A DNA stretch of 42,245 bases from the NCBI GenBank assembly GCA_013115135.1, contig JABANP010000461.1, forward strand, positions 1-42,245, in the 5' to 3' direction. This DNA is from Perkinsus olseni (lineage: Eukaryota; Perkinsozoa; Perkinsida; Perkinsidae). The position numbers and the translations under genes are program-made. This document shows positions 40,772 to 42,245 of the stretch, one piece after another; positions within the stretch are counted from its first letter, which is position 1, and each line of letters begins with the position of its first letter. The notes below the pieces were generated by a model. That model saw only the letters and a program-made list of their open reading frames with translations, made no database searches and was not told where the DNA came from.

Positions 40772-42245
40772 ATGGGTTGCGGCTCGTCCTCGGGAGCCAC
40801 TGGAGGGGCCGCTGTCAGCCAGGCGAAAGATGATATATCATCTGGGAGCTCTTCGGCCACTGGGGAAGAAGCAGCGGAGCTCAGAGGGAGGCTGGCAGAG
40901 CTAGGCGTGGTCACTGGCCAGGCGGATATTTCGACGCTGAGGGATCTACTGCGGGGCGTCGTAAGCGGATCGGAAGGAGGCCAGATGGCGCTGAGTGTAA
41001 TATATTGGTAGTTGTTTCGCGGAGTGTGTATGATTTCGCTAGTTGAGAGTTGAAGGGGCGGTAGTAGTTGACGGGAGGCATGCTTAACTCATGAGCATCG
41101 GCAATCACGGACTCGTTGCCGTTGCGTGGCCGATAGGGTCATTGGACCTGAGCGAGGTCAGCTTACAATTACTCCACCCTACATGCACTAAGGAAGTCGC
41201 TCTTCTTACTAACACTTCAGCGGGCATTCTTAACCGGTGTATAATGACAGAGTGCCTAGTCGATGTGGAAAAATCCATTCAAAGCTGTCACACTCAAGAT
41301 ACAATTCAATATCCTAGTGTATTCTAGCTTACCGAGTGATTGATTCGGACCTACCCTTTCCTCGCTTGCATGCTCTTGCCTATCAATTGTCAGTATCGTG
41401 TCTGGGGTGGGTGACATACTACTCATCTCCTTTCAGGAAGCTCACTCGGCGATGCTCCTCAAATGGTTAGTCATTGCCAGAGGCAGGCTGGCGCAGGGCC
41501 ATCATCAACTACCTTATGGTGATGATTCAACCAGTGAAGAGCAGAGTCTGGCTGACACCTCCAGGCCCACTACTCCGCTTCTTTTTAAGCGAACCCTTGC
41601 GAATGAGGTAAGGCCCATGTTGTATTAGGACGCCGAAGTTCGGAGTCGTGCAGGCCACGCCGCAGAACACCCCGCGGGTGGGTGGCAGACCACTACTAAG
41701 GATGGAGCTCAGAGAACGTGGAGGGTTGAGGTCGAGAATCAACGGCGATGAACCAAATTTCGTGCAAGAAATGTTGTCTACACGGCGGCGAGACATGGTC
41801 GGCCAGAGCATCCGACTTGGCCTGAATCGTCAGATGCCCCATAATTCCCAAGCCCGCACTGCACCAACGCAACCTCGAGGAGGTGAGATCGGGGACTCTC
41901 CGTCATGCGGTCTCCCGTCTAGTAGAACTCGGACGCTGTCTTTCGTGGCCCCTTTCACACAGGTTTTCCGTGCGCCGCGCTGGGGCTTCTGTAGCCTCAT
42001 GCTACCACATCGACCTCCCTGAAATTCATGAGCTCCTTACTCGGCGTTAAACCGAGCATACGCGTTCAGATTCCTCTGCGACCCCAGCATTCGGTGTGGA
42101 TACTCCTGGTTTCGGTGTGCTTGCAATCGACTCGGAACGGTCCCACCTCGCAGAGCTCGAAACTACCAGTGACTCCTCTCACGGAGGTCCAGCAGCCGGT
42201 GCCACTCCGCTGCATAAGGAAGTAGTCAAGGAGGATGAGCTCGAA
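40772..42245 (+). CDS. N-terminal part of a probable dual-acylated protein, runs off the window
   Basis: Five exons in one consistent phase: 40772-40994, 41437-41465, 41497-41607, 41654-41882, 42070-42245 (open at the edge), about 256 residues so far. It begins MGCGSS, the pattern for N-myristoylation at Gly2 with palmitoylation at Cys3, typical of membrane-tethered signalling proteins. The rest is hydrophilic and low in complexity, with Ser/Thr-Pro sites (SRPTTPLL, ATPQNTPRV) and an Arg-rich stretch (RERGGLRSR). No catalytic domain is visible yet. Introns are 31-442 nt; the 31-nt one (41466-41496) is very short. Function unknown from this part. Confidence 0.6.

Overview
The window reads as nuclear DNA of a unicellular eukaryote. 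Most intact genes carry several short GT-AG introns (about 30-120 nt), and the proteins are eukaryotic: class I aldolase, cathepsin Z-like protease, EMC2, a Mei2-type RNA-binding protein and a DEDDh oligoribonuclease. Tandem gene families, tiny introns and an N-terminal MGC acylation signal suggest an alveolate, and a Perkinsus-like genome is my best guess. That is inference; no rRNA or organelle marker is present.

Layout. 1-9.7 kb is repeat-rich: a tandem array of 46-48 bp units (225-728), a candidate terminal-inverted-repeat element (805-1614), and a broken LINE-type retrotransposon (2740 to about 8867). An 862-bp non-autonomous DNA transposon is nested exactly at the ORF1/ORF2 junction of the LINE. 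9.7-22.6 kb is a tandem segmental duplication: aldolase 3' fragments (minus strand) are joined to oligoribonuclease fragments, followed by a secreted esterase gene and a small copy of the 46-48 bp array. One full-length oligoribonuclease frame, two esterase copies (one frameshifted) and a chimera of LINE ORF1 with a GT61 glycosyltransferase end lie here. 22.6-27.7 kb holds three complete minus-strand class I aldolase genes. 28.2-42.2 kb is ordinary gene space on the plus strand: two cathepsin Z-like proteases, a Mei2-type RRM protein, a small CX3C protein, an MFS transporter, EMC2 and the first part of a probable dual-acylated protein that runs off the edge.

The main discovery candidate is a family of 14-nt insertions with one invariant geometry. 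An 8-bp target O is replaced by O(1-7), then the reverse complement of O (8 nt), then O(2-8). Seven exact copies and one with a single mismatch occur at unrelated sequences. Two are proved to be insertions by paralogous aldolase copies that lack them, and three lie exactly at ORF2 frameshifts of the LINE. Longer palindromes with a single central base share the same tip. The geometry is what would result if a transposon with 8-bp target duplications left flank hairpins with a 1-nt offset (as known for hAT transposases), and the two opened hairpins then annealed through their complementary 8-nt overhangs. The nested DNA element here has an 8-bp target duplication. No transposase gene is present in the window.
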